Part shown: positions 1 through 7,828 of the stretch, in pieces
Numbering within the stretch: position 1 is the stretch's first letter
Layout of the letters: each line of letters begins with the position of its first letter
Source of the DNA: Croceicoccus ponticola
GTDB taxonomy: Bacteria > Pseudomonadota > Alphaproteobacteria > Sphingomonadales > Sphingomonadaceae
NCBI RefSeq assembly: GCF_004004515.1
Contig: NZ_RXOL01000001.1
Location: 558,001-622,000, forward strand
Direction: 5' to 3'
DNA: 64,000 bases
The notes under the pieces: model-generated
What the model was told of the DNA's origin: nothing
Database searches by the model: none
Seen by the model: only the letters and a program-made list of their open reading frames with translations
Translations under genes and position numbers: made by a program

Positions 1-505
1 CTTCGTAATGGATCATGGCTTGACGCAGGTCTTCGGTGGATGCCTGTCCGTGCGACTGACGATCTGCGATTTCGTGTCCGGCCATATAATGGCGCGCAAC
101 CTCAGCGTGGCCGACCGTCAGGTCTTCGTGGCGGCGGTCGAAATCAGCCATGGGATAGCCCTTGGTCTTCATGACCTTGGCCAGCAGCCGATCGGCGTGC
201 AGCACTGCTTCTGCCGGACTTTCAACGAAAACCGCCTTCACATCATGCCATTCGCTTGAATATTCATCGCGTTGAGTGGCGGAAAGCGGGCGAATGTCGA
301 GACTGGCGACGCGGCGTTCGCGTTCTTCGAGTGCGGCTTCCGCCTTGCCAGCATGTCCGACGGTTTCAACCGTCCGGTCATATTCGTCGCCAAACTTGTC
401 GCGAAGATTTGCGGTGCGGCGGCGCGCAGCGAGATACCAGACCAGGACGGCTGCAATCACGAAGACCGCGATTAGGACCCAGATCAGTGGATTGACACCA
501 TTCAC
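1..505 (-). CDS. Conserved membrane-anchored hypothetical protein (3' end outside window)
   Basis: The minus strand reads open from a GTG at 505 to the window edge (168 codons seen, no stop). An AGGAG-type ribosome binding site lies just upstream of the GTG. Residues 7-26 form one hydrophobic segment, followed by Arg-rich positive residues, so the rest should be cytoplasmic. The body is charged and helical, with an Asp-Ile-Arg-Pro-Leu-Ser stretch, a Gly-Tyr-Pro-Met segment and a Ser-Thr-Glu-Asp-Leu-Arg-Gln-Ala-Met segment. That pattern matches a conserved alphaproteobacterial protein of unknown function that I recognise only from memory. It is transcribed away from the PilZ gene. Function unknown; the C-terminus lies outside the window. 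Confidence 0.75.
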   Translation of the reverse strand, partial: MNGVNPLIWVLIAVFVIAAVLVWYLAARRRTANLRDKFGDEYDRTVETVGHAGKAEAALEERERRVASLDIRPLSATQRDEYSSEWHDVKAVFVESPAEAVLHADRLLAKVMKTKGYPMADFDRRHEDLTVGHAEVARHYMAGHEIADRQSHGQASTEDLRQAMIHYE

Positions 506-610
506 GGCTCTTCTCCTTTGTTTTTCAGCTCTTCCGTCGTCCTTCCAACTGACCGCCTGCTCGCCTGTTCCCGGTAGGTGTCCGATGCCGGGACAGGGGC
601 GCGCGGACAT

Positions 611-629
611 GGTTACCAAAATTGTAACC
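611..629. promoter_or_regulatory. Inverted repeat GGTTAC-N7-GTAACC upstream of the PilZ gene
   Basis: A perfect 6-bp inverted repeat with a 7-base AT-rich centre lies in the divergent gap between the gene ending its 5' side at 505 and the PilZ gene. It would fall inside the coding region if PilZ started at the ATG at 609. Together with the better ribosome binding site at the later ATG, this favours a regulatory reading. No regulator is identified. Confidence 0.3.
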
Positions 630-683
630 GTTGACCCGATCCGTGATGGTGTGCCCGCTGAAAACGTTGGAAGGAATTACGGC

Positions 684-1046
684 ATGCAGTGCCGCCAGGA
701 AGAACGCCTTGCGCTTTACGCGCCGTGTCAGGTCAGATCGGGTCCCGGTCTTTCCCAACGCGCGACCGTCTCCGATATTTCGGCAGAGGGATGCGCGCTA
801 AGATCGCCGCGCCTCCGCTTTCGCCGCACCGAGGAGGTTGAGGTGACCTTTGGCAAAACCCGAACCCTGATTGCGGAAGTGCGCTGGAGCCGGTTGGGCG
901 AAGCCGTGGGATTGCGCTTCAAGCGACCACTGAATCGCGGCGATGTGCATCAGATCGCAAAGGAAGTGAGGCGCGCATCTATCAACTGTGTCGTCCCGCG
1001 CGCCGAAGTCGTCATCGACAAACCCGCCTTTCGACCGGTTTGCTGA
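684..1046 (+). CDS. PilZ domain protein
   Basis: This 120-residue protein carries the two c-di-GMP-binding signatures of PilZ domains. An RxxxR motif sits at residues 4-8 and a DxSxxG motif at 31-36, with a run of beta strands between and after, then a short C-terminal helix. PilZ proteins bind cyclic di-GMP and usually control motility, polysaccharide or other surface outputs. I chose the ATG at 684 because GGAAGGAATTA lies at good spacing before it. An in-frame ATG at 609 would add 25 residues of unconvincing composition. No effector domain is present, so it is a stand-alone adaptor. No partner gene is obvious nearby. Confidence 0.75.
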   Translation: MQCRQEERLALYAPCQVRSGPGLSQRATVSDISAEGCALRSPRLRFRRTEEVEVTFGKTRTLIAEVRWSRLGEAVGLRFKRPLNRGDVHQIAKEVRRASINCVVPRAEVVIDKPAFRPVC

Positions 1047-1088
1047 ATCAGGAATTGGGTTAGCTGATTGCGCGTCGAATCCGACGTG

Positions 1089-1493
1089 TCATTCTTGGTT
1101 TTCAGCTGCGCAATTGGCGACGCACGCCGTGCCGACGCCAGAGTTGATCCGCCCCGTCGTTCGGATTGATGAACCATTACCAAGTTTGTAGGTCGCCGCG
1201 TCCGTTCCTTCGAGTACGTCGACATCGGCCGGCAAGGTCCCTCCGAAACTAACCGAGCCGCCTTGTGCCCGCCTTGCATTCTGGCGCGGTGCGGGCCGTG
1301 TCGCGGCAATCGCATTGCTGGCGCGATTGACGCTGCGCACGATGGAATTGCCAAGCGATCGTTGCGCCCCGCCGGTCTGGCTGGAGCCCGACAGGATTGC
1401 CGCCGTCTCCGCAGCGTCCTGCGCCAGCGCCGGAGCGGGTAGGGATATGGCGAGAAGCCCGCTGCCAATCATGAAAAAGGCCCTGCCAGACAT
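1089..1493 (-). CDS. Hypothetical secreted protein
   Basis: A 134-residue protein starting at the ATG at 1493, with GGAGAA nearby. Residues 1-25 look like a Sec signal peptide ending in Ala-Leu-Ala, so it is probably periplasmic or secreted. The mature part is Ser/Ala/Arg-rich in its first half. It then has a Gly-rich C-terminal region with two cysteines spaced CxxNC close to the end, which could form a disulfide. No domain is recognised. Upstream in-frame ATGs (for example at 1598) give a poor leader and are rejected. It may be a lineage-specific protein of sphingomonads. Confidence 0.55.
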   Translation of the reverse strand: MSGRAFFMIGSGLLAISLPAPALAQDAAETAAILSGSSQTGGAQRSLGNSIVRSVNRASNAIAATRPAPRQNARRAQGGSVSFGGTLPADVDVLEGTDAATYKLGNGSSIRTTGRINSGVGTACVANCAAENQE

Positions 1494-1710
1494 TGCTCGT
1501 TCTCCATCGACCATCGCGGAGAATGCCTTGTTTGCGTGTCGGGGACAAGGCGAGAGGCCAAACAAGGGTTGCCCGGATCCATTTCGTAGCCCCGTCAAGC
1601 AGAATGCACCGCTCGCATCGGATTAGCCGGTCATCAGGGAAGCAATCATCAATTCGATCGAAGTGCTTCCCGCGGGCAGGATCTCCGGCCGATCGATCTA
1701 TTTTCATGTA

Positions 1711-1739
1711 TGCCCGGCCAAATTCGCCATGGCCGGGCA
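1711..1739 (-). terminator. Hairpin downstream of the 62-residue ORF
   Basis: A perfect 10-bp stem (TGCCCGGCCA / TGGCCGGGCA) with a 9-base loop lies about 25 bases beyond the stop of the minus-strand gene at 1763. There is no clear U-run after it, so it is terminator-like rather than a canonical intrinsic terminator. Confidence 0.45.
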
Positions 1740-1762
1740 CAGGAAAGATTAGAACGTCTCGG

Positions 1763-1951
1763 CTATTGTTGCGGAAGCTGTCCGGTGTGATCGAGCCTTG
1801 TCCACACTTCGTCCATCGGTTCGATCACGGTGATGCTGCGGTTTTCGCCGAAGCGGATGCGCGTGCCTTCCTCGACCGGCGTAATAAACGTCACCGACGC
1901 GGCATTCACGATGGCGGGCACCCGGTCGGTGGCGGTGAATTTCACGAACAT
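1763..1951 (-). CDS. Small conserved hypothetical protein, 62 residues
   Basis: This short ORF has a good ribosome binding site (GGGAGAG) six to seven bases before its ATG and a hairpin after its stop, which together make it a credible gene. The sequence predicts beta strands with no signal peptide or membrane segment. It begins Met-Phe-Val-Lys-Phe-Thr-Ala and contains a Thr-Arg-Ile-Arg-Phe-Gly segment followed by Val-Ile-Glu-Pro-Met-Asp-Glu-Val. It may be a small cytoplasmic beta-barrel or SH3-like fold. I do not recognise a family with certainty and assign no function. Confidence 0.55.
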   Translation of the reverse strand: MFVKFTATDRVPAIVNAASVTFITPVEEGTRIRFGENRSITVIEPMDEVWTRLDHTGQLPQQ

Positions 1952-2075
1952 TCTCGGCTCTCCCAGTTGTTTGGGACGAGGCTAGCGGTTTGCTTGAAAG
2001 TTCATAGCCGAATTTTTGGCATGCGCATCGATTTCGCGCTGGACAAAAGTGAAGTTGAGATGGGCAAGGAACGCG

Positions 2076-2933
2076 TTAGAGTCCGGCCGGATCGCGCAGG
2101 CCCAGTGCCGCGACCAAGCCGAAGATGGCAATGGCGCTTCCGGTTTCCAGAATTAGCGATGTCCGAAGCCTGCCTTCCGCTCCTGGCAATTGCGCTGCGA
2201 GTTCCGGAGTCAGTTTCCAGCGGTTGAGGCCGGCAAATCCAAGCATTGCTGCAAAAAGAGCGATTTTTGCGGCCAGCATCAACGACCAGCCGCTCATAGG
2301 TTCCCAGCCAGAACGCGCAATCAGGATCGCGTTGGCCGTTCCCGTGACGACAAGGACAAGCACGATAATCGTGCCGGTTCGCGCAAATCGTTCGAGGCGA
2401 TGGATTATCGGTCGCGTGTCGATCCGCCCACCCAGAGATGCCAGGAATACGATCAAGGCACCAAACCAGATCGCCGCAGCCAGCAAATGCAAACCGTCCG
2501 ACAGGCGCTGAAACGTGCCGAGATCACCTTCCGCTGCACCGGCGTGGCCGGTCCAGGCGCCGGAGATCAGCACCAGCGCAGCGATGCCGGCAAGGAGGTC
2601 GGTACGAGGAGCAACGATGAGGGCGACGACAAAGGCTGCCAATCCGGCCAGCCTGACGGCAAGGACCGAGCCGAGCGGCGTGGCCGCCAGAACCGCCTGC
2701 AACGTGGGCCAATCCAGATCGGCGATCGGCATTGCGGCCATCCCGGCAACCGTTGCCGCAGCCCACCATACGCTGGCCAGCGCCGCCAGCACGGAGCCTA
2801 TGCCCAAGGCCAGGCCCAGCCCGCGAGAAATCGATCGCTGACCGGCAAGGCGCAAGTAGAGGGGAAGGCCCGCAAGCCCAAGTGACAGGAGCAGGAGCGC
2901 AAATCGCGCAACGATTGCTGCTGTATCGGTCAT
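2076..2933 (-). CDS. copD: Copper resistance protein CopD (copper transport membrane protein)
   Basis: A 285-residue polytopic protein with about eight hydrophobic segments, of the CopD/PcoD family. These inner-membrane proteins take copper delivered by CopC and are thought to move it into the cytoplasm or across the membrane. Conserved features include the Asp-Gly-Leu-His-Leu-Leu-Ala-Ala-Ala-Ile-Trp-Phe-Gly segment in the middle, where the His is a likely metal ligand, and a Trp-Thr-Gly-His-Ala-Gly segment just before it. It lies 21 bases downstream of copC on the same strand, so the two form a copCD unit. The unit diverges from the copA operon and is part of the same copper island. Confidence 0.9.
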   Translation of the reverse strand: MTDTAAIVARFALLLLSLGLAGLPLYLRLAGQRSISRGLGLALGIGSVLAALASVWWAAATVAGMAAMPIADLDWPTLQAVLAATPLGSVLAVRLAGLAAFVVALIVAPRTDLLAGIAALVLISGAWTGHAGAAEGDLGTFQRLSDGLHLLAAAIWFGALIVFLASLGGRIDTRPIIHRLERFARTGTIIVLVLVVTGTANAILIARSGWEPMSGWSLMLAAKIALFAAMLGFAGLNRWKLTPELAAQLPGAEGRLRTSLILETGSAIAIFGLVAALGLRDPAGL

Positions 2934-2954
2934 GCGGGCCTGATCCGGATGCGC

Positions 2955-3329
2955 TTAGCGGACGGTGAAGCTGTGTCCGCCTTCGATGCGGTGCTGGTCC
3001 GCTGCGACGACGTGCCACTTAAGGCTGTAGCTTCCGGCAGGGAGCGCACGGGGCAGCATGATGGTCATCGTCTTGCCGACGACCTTCGTCTGGAAACCCT
3101 TCACCGGCATCGGCTTGTGATTGGCCATGCCGGGCATGCCGGTCATAGTCAGGTCGATGCCGGATAGCGGCGCTACGAGCTCTTCTGAAAACGTCAGGGT
3201 AAGCTTGGTCGGCTTGCTAACGGTCGCTTCCTTGGCGGGCGTGGCGGCAACCAGCTTGGGGTGCGCCATCGCCGAAGCGGGGAGGGCAAGCGCGGCAAGA
3301 ATGGCGAGAGGGGCGAAAAGGGCTTTCAT
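2955..3329 (-). CDS. copC: Copper resistance protein CopC (periplasmic copper-binding protein)
   Basis: A 124-residue protein with a signal peptide cleaved after Ala-Met-Ala at residue 22, which exposes His23 as the mature N-terminus. His23 together with the Asp111-x-His113 pair near the C-terminus reproduces the Cu(II) histidine-brace site of CopC proteins. A Met-rich stretch (Thr-Met-Thr-Gly-Met-Pro-Gly-Met, residues 61-68) could bind Cu(I). The length and the single beta-sandwich domain fit the family. The ATG at 3329 has an AAGGA-type ribosome binding site; longer versions from 3401 add a non-signal leader. It is the first gene of copCD. Confidence 0.93.
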   Translation of the reverse strand: MKALFAPLAILAALALPASAMAHPKLVAATPAKEATVSKPTKLTLTFSEELVAPLSGIDLTMTGMPGMANHKPMPVKGFQTKVVGKTMTIMLPRALPAGSYSLKWHVVAADQHRIEGGHSFTVR

Positions 3330-3543
3330 CTGGATTCCTTTTTGAACATCGTCGAGCCACTGGTCGGGGCAGGCAGCTACATCGAATACGCATGTGAGCA
3401 AGGCATCCCTCGCCTAAAAACCGCTTCGCCGAATAAATTCGGTTGCGGCTTTGCGCGGTTTTTTGAAATTGAGGGATTTCGCCAACCCTTGCGTATAAGA
3501 CGGAGTATCCGGCTGTGTTCGGCAGCGAAAGGGATTTGGATCC
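3330..3543. promoter_or_regulatory. Divergent control region between copCD and the sensor-sigma-copAB operon
   Basis: This 214-bp gap separates two divergent copper operons and should hold both promoters. It contains an imperfect inverted repeat at 3421-3448: outer CCGC/GCGG arms around the palindrome CCGAATAAATTCGG at 3429-3442. An AT-rich GTATAAG-like -10 candidate is near 3497. If the ECF factor encoded downstream is autoregulated, as its relatives are, its -35/-10 pair should lie here. I cannot place it confidently. Confidence 0.35.
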
Positions 3544-3801
3544 ATGCACGACATCGACACCATGCTTGCGGCCCTGAATGACGAAGGCCTGCCGGCGCAG
3601 CTCGCCACAATCGACGGCCCGGTCATGAAAGGGCTAGGCGCATATGGCGAGCGCCAATTTTCCCGTCGCGGGATGGTGTTGGCAATCGGGATTGCGGGCT
3701 TCCTTGGTCTTTCGCTCGGCATTGATGGCGGCGCGCCGGCCGCGGCCGAACCGCTTCTGGCCATGCCAGCTTCGGCCCCCTCGCACCTTCTCAACGATTG
3801 A
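3544..3801 (+). CDS. Putative CnrY-like membrane anti-sigma factor
   Basis: An 85-residue protein with a polar, mildly amphipathic N-terminus (1-42), one membrane helix at about 43-62 and a short Ala/Pro-rich periplasmic tail. The identification rests on context. It sits directly before a CnrX-like periplasmic sensor and an ECF sigma gene, in the order cnrY-cnrX-cnrH known from metal-responsive loci, and the single-pass topology with a cytoplasmic sigma-binding part fits CnrY. Sequence similarity cannot be judged by eye. Its stop overlaps the sensor start (TGATG), implying coupled translation. It could instead be an unrelated small membrane protein. Confidence 0.6.
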   Translation: MHDIDTMLAALNDEGLPAQLATIDGPVMKGLGAYGERQFSRRGMVLAIGIAGFLGLSLGIDGGAPAAAEPLLAMPASAPSHLLND

Positions 3802-4244
3802 TGCGCAACCTGTCGCGTTACCTGCTGATCGCGGTCGTTGCCGTGCTGGCGGCGCTCGCCGCACTATGGATCGGGCGCAGCCTGCCGGTCGGCACGACCG
3901 ATGGCGGCGGGCGGCTTCACGCCATCATGCACGAGGAAGTTGATCTCGACCCGGCGCAGGAAAAACAGATCCACGTGTTGGAAACGAACTTTGCCCAACG
4001 GCGAGAGGCGCTTGACGCCGAACTGGCCAACGCCAACCGCGATCTTGCCGAAGCGGTTGCCAACGAACACGAATATGGCCCCGCCGTCGAACGCGCGGTC
4101 GATCGTTCGCACATGGCCATGGGCGAACTTCAAAAGGCCACGTTGAGCCACGTTTTCGCCATGCGAGCAGTTCTGCGTCCCGATCAGGCGGAGGTTTTCG
4201 ACAGGGCCGTGGCCGAAGCACTTACCGAACCCCGGCAAGATTAG
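3801..4244 (+). CDS. CnrX-like periplasmic heavy-metal sensor
   Basis: A 147-residue protein with an N-terminal membrane anchor (about 7-26) and a helical periplasmic domain of the CnrX/CpxP-like metal-sensor type. Numbered from the ATG at 3801, it has His40, His44, Glu61, His117 and Met121. The spacing 4-17-56-4 equals that of the Ni/Co ligands of Cupriavidus CnrX (His42, His46, Glu63, His119, Met123, from memory). In CnrX, metal binding relays a signal to the membrane anti-sigma factor and frees the sigma factor. Here the downstream genes are copper genes, so the real inducer may be copper. A TTG at 3798 is an alternative start. Confidence 0.85.
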   Translation: MRNLSRYLLIAVVAVLAALAALWIGRSLPVGTTDGGGRLHAIMHEEVDLDPAQEKQIHVLETNFAQRREALDAELANANRDLAEAVANEHEYGPAVERAVDRSHMAMGELQKATLSHVFAMRAVLRPDQAEVFDRAVAEALTEPRQD

Positions 4245-4251
4245 GCGCGCA

Positions 4252-4836
4252 GTGGCCGCGCCACCGGATTTCGCCGATGATGCCGCAGCTGTCGCCGCCG
4301 CCCTTCAAGGTCGGCAGGCGGGCTTCACATGGCTGATGGATCGGCACCGGGCATCGGTCTTTCGTTATGCGCGCGGGCAAGTGCGCGATGATGACGAGGC
4401 GCTGGACGTCACGCAGGAATGTTTCGTTTCAGCTTTTGCAGCGCTGCGGCGATACGATCCGGCGCGGCCGTTCCGAACCTGGCTGTTGGCGATCACGGTC
4501 AACAAATGCCGAGATTGGGCAAGGCGTCGCGCGGTGCGGCGCTTTTTCGCATTCGCGGTGCCGCTTGACGATGCGCTGTCGGTTGCCGACGGCGCGCCCG
4601 ATCCTGAAGGGGCGCTGAGCTCTGTTCAAGAGGTTGCCCGCATCCGCCGCGCGCTGGCTGCCCTGCCGGCGAACCTGCGCGAGCCGCTGGTGTTGTGCAC
4701 GCTGGACGGGTTGGATCAGACGGAGGCGGGCGATGTGCTCGGTATCAGCCGCAAGGCGGTAGAAACGCGCATTTATCGGGCGAGGCAAAGGCTGGCGGAG
4801 ATTATGGAAGAAAATTCGCCAAAAACTGCGGGATGA
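4252..4836 (+). CDS. ECF-type RNA polymerase sigma factor (CnrH-like)
   Basis: A 194-residue sigma-70 family extracytoplasmic-function factor. Region 2 lies at about residues 25-95, with an Asp-Val-Thr-Gln-Glu-Cys-Phe stretch and an Arg-Thr-Trp-Leu segment. After a linker, region 4 lies at about 130-190, with the Leu-Pro-Ala-Asn-Leu-Arg-Glu-Pro motif and a helix-turn-helix ending in Ala-Val-Glu-Thr-Arg-Ile-Tyr-Arg-Ala-Arg. It starts with GTG seven bases after the sensor gene. Linked to the anti-sigma and sensor genes upstream and copA 35 bases downstream, it most likely directs transcription of the copper operon in response to periplasmic metal. Confidence 0.88.
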   Translation: MAAPPDFADDAAAVAAALQGRQAGFTWLMDRHRASVFRYARGQVRDDDEALDVTQECFVSAFAALRRYDPARPFRTWLLAITVNKCRDWARRRAVRRFFAFAVPLDDALSVADGAPDPEGALSSVQEVARIRRALAALPANLREPLVLCTLDGLDQTEAGDVLGISRKAVETRIYRARQRLAEIMEENSPKTAG

Positions 4837-4871
4837 TGAGGGATGGCCCGTTCACCGCCGTATAGTCGGGC

Positions 4872-6683
4872 ATGACCCGCCACCAATCGTTAGATCGCCG
4901 CCGTTTCATCACGACTTCGGGAGCTGTCGCCGCTGCACTTGGTAGCAGCGCGTTCTTCCCCGCCTGGGCCCGTAACGGCACGGCGGGTTCGACCGCATCG
5001 GCACTCGCTGCACCCGGAACGCTTACCGGAAACGACATCGCACTCACCATCGGCGACAGCCACTTCGCCACCGGTGGTCGTGCGGGTCATGCCGTCACTG
5101 TAAACGGTACGCTTCCCGCCCCGTTGATCCGGCTGCGCGAAGGGCAGTCGGTACGGCTGTCGGTCAAGAACACCCTTGCGGAACAATCGTCGATCCACTG
5201 GCACGGGCTGTTGCTGCCGTTCGACATGGATGGCGTTCCCGGCGTCAGCTTTCCGGGCATCGATCCGGGTCAGACCTTCGTTTACGATTTCCCGCTGATC
5301 CAGTCGGGCACTTATTGGTATCACAGCCATTCCGGGATGCAGGAAGCGATGGGGCTTTACGGCCCTATCGTCGTCGATCCGGCGGGCGGGGACGATAGTT
5401 ACGATCGCGAACATGTGCTGGTTCTGTCGGATTTCAGCACGATGCATCCCCATGAACAGCTGCGTCGGCTGAAGCGGATGGGCGGCTATTTCAACGAACA
5501 GCGCCAGACTATCGCGGGACTGCTGGCTGGCGAGGGGCAGAGCCTTTCCGAGCGGCTGGAATGGGCCGCGATGCGGATGGACCCGACCGACATTTCCGAC
5601 GTTACGGGCGCGACATATTCCTTTCTCATCAATGGACACGGCAATGCCGAAAACTGGACCGGCATGTTCGCGCCGGGCGAGCGGGTGAAGCTGCGGGTCA
5701 TCAATGCTTCGTCGATGACCAATTTCAACTTCCGCATTCCGGGGCTGTCGCTGACCGTCGTGGCGGCGGACGGACTGGCGGTACAGCCGGTGGAAACCGA
5801 CGAGGTCCAGATCGCAATCGCGGAAACCTACGACTTCATCGTCACCCCGGTCGAACAGCCGGCATACGGCATCATCGCTGAAGCCATAGATCGCAGCGGT
5901 CAGGTTCGCGCAACGCTTGCCACCCGGATGGGCGTGGCCGCACCAATCCCCACCATTCGCAAACGCCCCTTGCTCGGCATGCGCGACATGGGAATGGACA
6001 TGTCAGGAATGGACATGGGCGACACGCTCGACCTGAGCCAGCCGGACGCAGGATCGATGGATCATTCGATGTCGATGCGCGATCCATCGGTCGCGCCGGG
6101 CGTGAAGATGGGGCCGGGCGTCGCCACGCTTTCGCCGATGCCAGCCGATCGCTTGGGCGACGTGCCGACGGGGCTGGAGGATGCGGGTCACCGGGTCCTG
6201 ACTTACGCCCAGTTGCGCTCTGCAACCCCGAACCCCGACGCCCGCTTGCCAAGCCGGCAGATCGATGTGCATCTTACCGCCAACATGGAACGCTACATGT
6301 GGTCCATCGACGGTGAAGACTTCGCCAGCGGCCCCGATCCGATCCCCTTTCGCCTGAACGAAAGGGTGCGTGTAAACCTCATCAACGATACGATGATGCC
6401 GCACCCGATCCACCTTCACGGCCACTTCTTCGAGCTCGTTACGGGCGAGCCCGGGCATCGCCCGCGCAAGCATACCGTCAACGTCCTGCCGGGCGGTAAG
6501 GCTTCGTTCGACCTGACTGCCGATGCGGTCGGCGATTGGGCATTCCACTGCCACATGCTTCTGCACATGCATTCGGGGATGATGCGCGTCGTCACGGTTC
6601 GCGATACCAATCACCAGGATGCAGGTCAGCACAAGCCGGGAAAGCACGACATGAACGGCCATGACATGGGCGGAGAAGGTTGA
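4872..6683 (+). CDS. copA: Copper resistance multicopper oxidase CopA
   Basis: A 603-residue periplasmic multicopper oxidase that should oxidise Cu(I) to Cu(II) and bind copper. A Tat signal (Arg-Arg-Arg-Phe, residues 9-12, then a hydrophobic stretch ending near 34) exports it folded. The copper sites are intact: His-Trp-His at 109-111, His-Ser-His at 151-153, His-Pro-Ile-His-Leu-His at 511-516 and His-Cys-His at 559-561. The type 1 ligands are His511, Cys560 and His565, with Met570 axial. A Met/Asp/His-rich insert at about 369-400 and a His/Met-rich C-terminus are typical of the PcoA/CopA branch. It overlaps copB by one base. Confidence 0.95.
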   Translation: MTRHQSLDRRRFITTSGAVAAALGSSAFFPAWARNGTAGSTASALAAPGTLTGNDIALTIGDSHFATGGRAGHAVTVNGTLPAPLIRLREGQSVRLSVKNTLAEQSSIHWHGLLLPFDMDGVPGVSFPGIDPGQTFVYDFPLIQSGTYWYHSHSGMQEAMGLYGPIVVDPAGGDDSYDREHVLVLSDFSTMHPHEQLRRLKRMGGYFNEQRQTIAGLLAGEGQSLSERLEWAAMRMDPTDISDVTGATYSFLINGHGNAENWTGMFAPGERVKLRVINASSMTNFNFRIPGLSLTVVAADGLAVQPVETDEVQIAIAETYDFIVTPVEQPAYGIIAEAIDRSGQVRATLATRMGVAAPIPTIRKRPLLGMRDMGMDMSGMDMGDTLDLSQPDAGSMDHSMSMRDPSVAPGVKMGPGVATLSPMPADRLGDVPTGLEDAGHRVLTYAQLRSATPNPDARLPSRQIDVHLTANMERYMWSIDGEDFASGPDPIPFRLNERVRVNLINDTMMPHPIHLHGHFFELVTGEPGHRPRKHTVNVLPGGKASFDLTADAVGDWAFHCHMLLHMHSGMMRVVTVRDTNHQDAGQHKPGKHDMNGHDMGGEG

Positions 6684-7729
6684 TGCGCCGCTCACTTCTT
6701 CTGATCGCCGCCGCAGTCGCGACGCCTGCCGCCGCTCAGGATCATTCTGCGACGGACCATTCTCAAATGGATCATTCGCAGATGGACCATTCCGTGATGG
6801 GCGACCCCGCGCCCGAGCCGGAAATGGATCATTCGACGATGGACCATTCCATGATGGGCCATTCGACGATGGAGATGGACCCCAAGCCGGAGCCGAAAGC
6901 TGCGGAAACCGTTGACGAAAAAATGGAGGGCATGGACCATTCCATGCACCACGGGCACGCGATGGGCACCTCGACTCAAGCCGAAGATCAGCCGGGCAAC
7001 ACACCGGCGCCGGCGGTTCCGAGCGTTCATGCCGCCGACGCCATATTCGGTCCGGATGTCATGCAACGATCGCGCGCCCATTTGTTGGCCGACATGCGCT
7101 TCACCGGATATTCGGTCGGTCTCGACATGCTGGAATATCGCATGGGCGACGGACCCGACGGTTATGCATTCGAAGGGGCAGCGTGGTATGGCGGCGATAT
7201 CGACCGCGCCGTCGTGGCCTATCAGGGCGAAGGCACCTTTGGCGAAAGTCCCGAGGCGGTCGAACTGGATGCCTATTGGCGCCACGCGATCAATCCGTGG
7301 TTCAACCTCCAACTGGGGGCAAGGCACGACTTTCGGCCCGATCCAGACCGGACATATGCCCTGATCGGCATCGACGGACTCGCACCATACTGGATAGAGG
7401 TCGAGGCGCAGGCTTTCGTTTCCGAGAAGGGCGACATCCACGTGCGCGGAAGTGCATCACACGACATGCGCATCACCCAGAAACTGGTGTTCGAGCCTGA
7501 GGCGGAGATCGACGTCGCCCTTCAGGACGTGCCCGAGCTCGGCATTGGCAGCGGCATCGAAAAGTTCGAACTGTCCGGCCGCTTGCGGTACGAGATCGAG
7601 CGCAATTTCGCCCCCTATGTCGGATTTGCGTGGGAGCGCAAGCTGGGCCGATCCGCCGATTTCGCGCGGACCGAAGGTGAGGATCCGTCGCGCTTTACTT
7701 GGCTGGCGGGCTTGCGTTTCTGGTTTTGA
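6683..7729 (+). CDS. copB: Copper resistance outer-membrane protein CopB
   Basis: A 348-residue protein with a signal peptide (1-19) and then a Met/His-rich region holding seven Asp-His-Ser units, mostly Met-Asp-His-Ser, plus a Met-His-His-Gly-His cluster. These are soft metal ligands for copper. Residues from about 125 onward form the CopB/PcoB beta-barrel, ending in an aromatic Phe-Trp-Phe typical of outer-membrane barrels. CopB is thought to hold or export copper at the outer membrane together with CopA. The ATG overlaps the copA stop (TGATG); an upstream TTG at 6680 is possible. The repeats are also visible in the DNA as recurring gaccattc words. Confidence 0.93.
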   Translation: MRRSLLLIAAAVATPAAAQDHSATDHSQMDHSQMDHSVMGDPAPEPEMDHSTMDHSMMGHSTMEMDPKPEPKAAETVDEKMEGMDHSMHHGHAMGTSTQAEDQPGNTPAPAVPSVHAADAIFGPDVMQRSRAHLLADMRFTGYSVGLDMLEYRMGDGPDGYAFEGAAWYGGDIDRAVVAYQGEGTFGESPEAVELDAYWRHAINPWFNLQLGARHDFRPDPDRTYALIGIDGLAPYWIEVEAQAFVSEKGDIHVRGSASHDMRITQKLVFEPEAEIDVALQDVPELGIGSGIEKFELSGRLRYEIERNFAPYVGFAWERKLGRSADFARTEGEDPSRFTWLAGLRFWF

Positions 7730-7740
7730 TCGAAAGTGCC

Positions 7741-7763
7741 GTGCCGCCTGGTGCGGGCGGCAC
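7741..7763 (+). terminator. Hairpin after copB
   Basis: A perfect 8-bp stem, GTGCCGCC / GGCGGCAC, with a 7-base loop starts 12 bases after the copB stop. No U-run follows, so termination may be partial and the next CopB-like gene could still be co-transcribed. Confidence 0.5.
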
Positions 7764-7828
7764 GAATTGCCGATGCCGCCTAGCGCAAACGTGACATCTT
7801 CGTTTCAGGACAGGGCATTCAGGTCGGC

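Noticed and set aside
6003-7004. Minus-strand 333-codon ORF with repeated Asn-Gly-Pro-Ser words
   Set aside because: It is antisense to copA/copB; the repeats mirror the Met-Asp-His-Ser codons of CopB.
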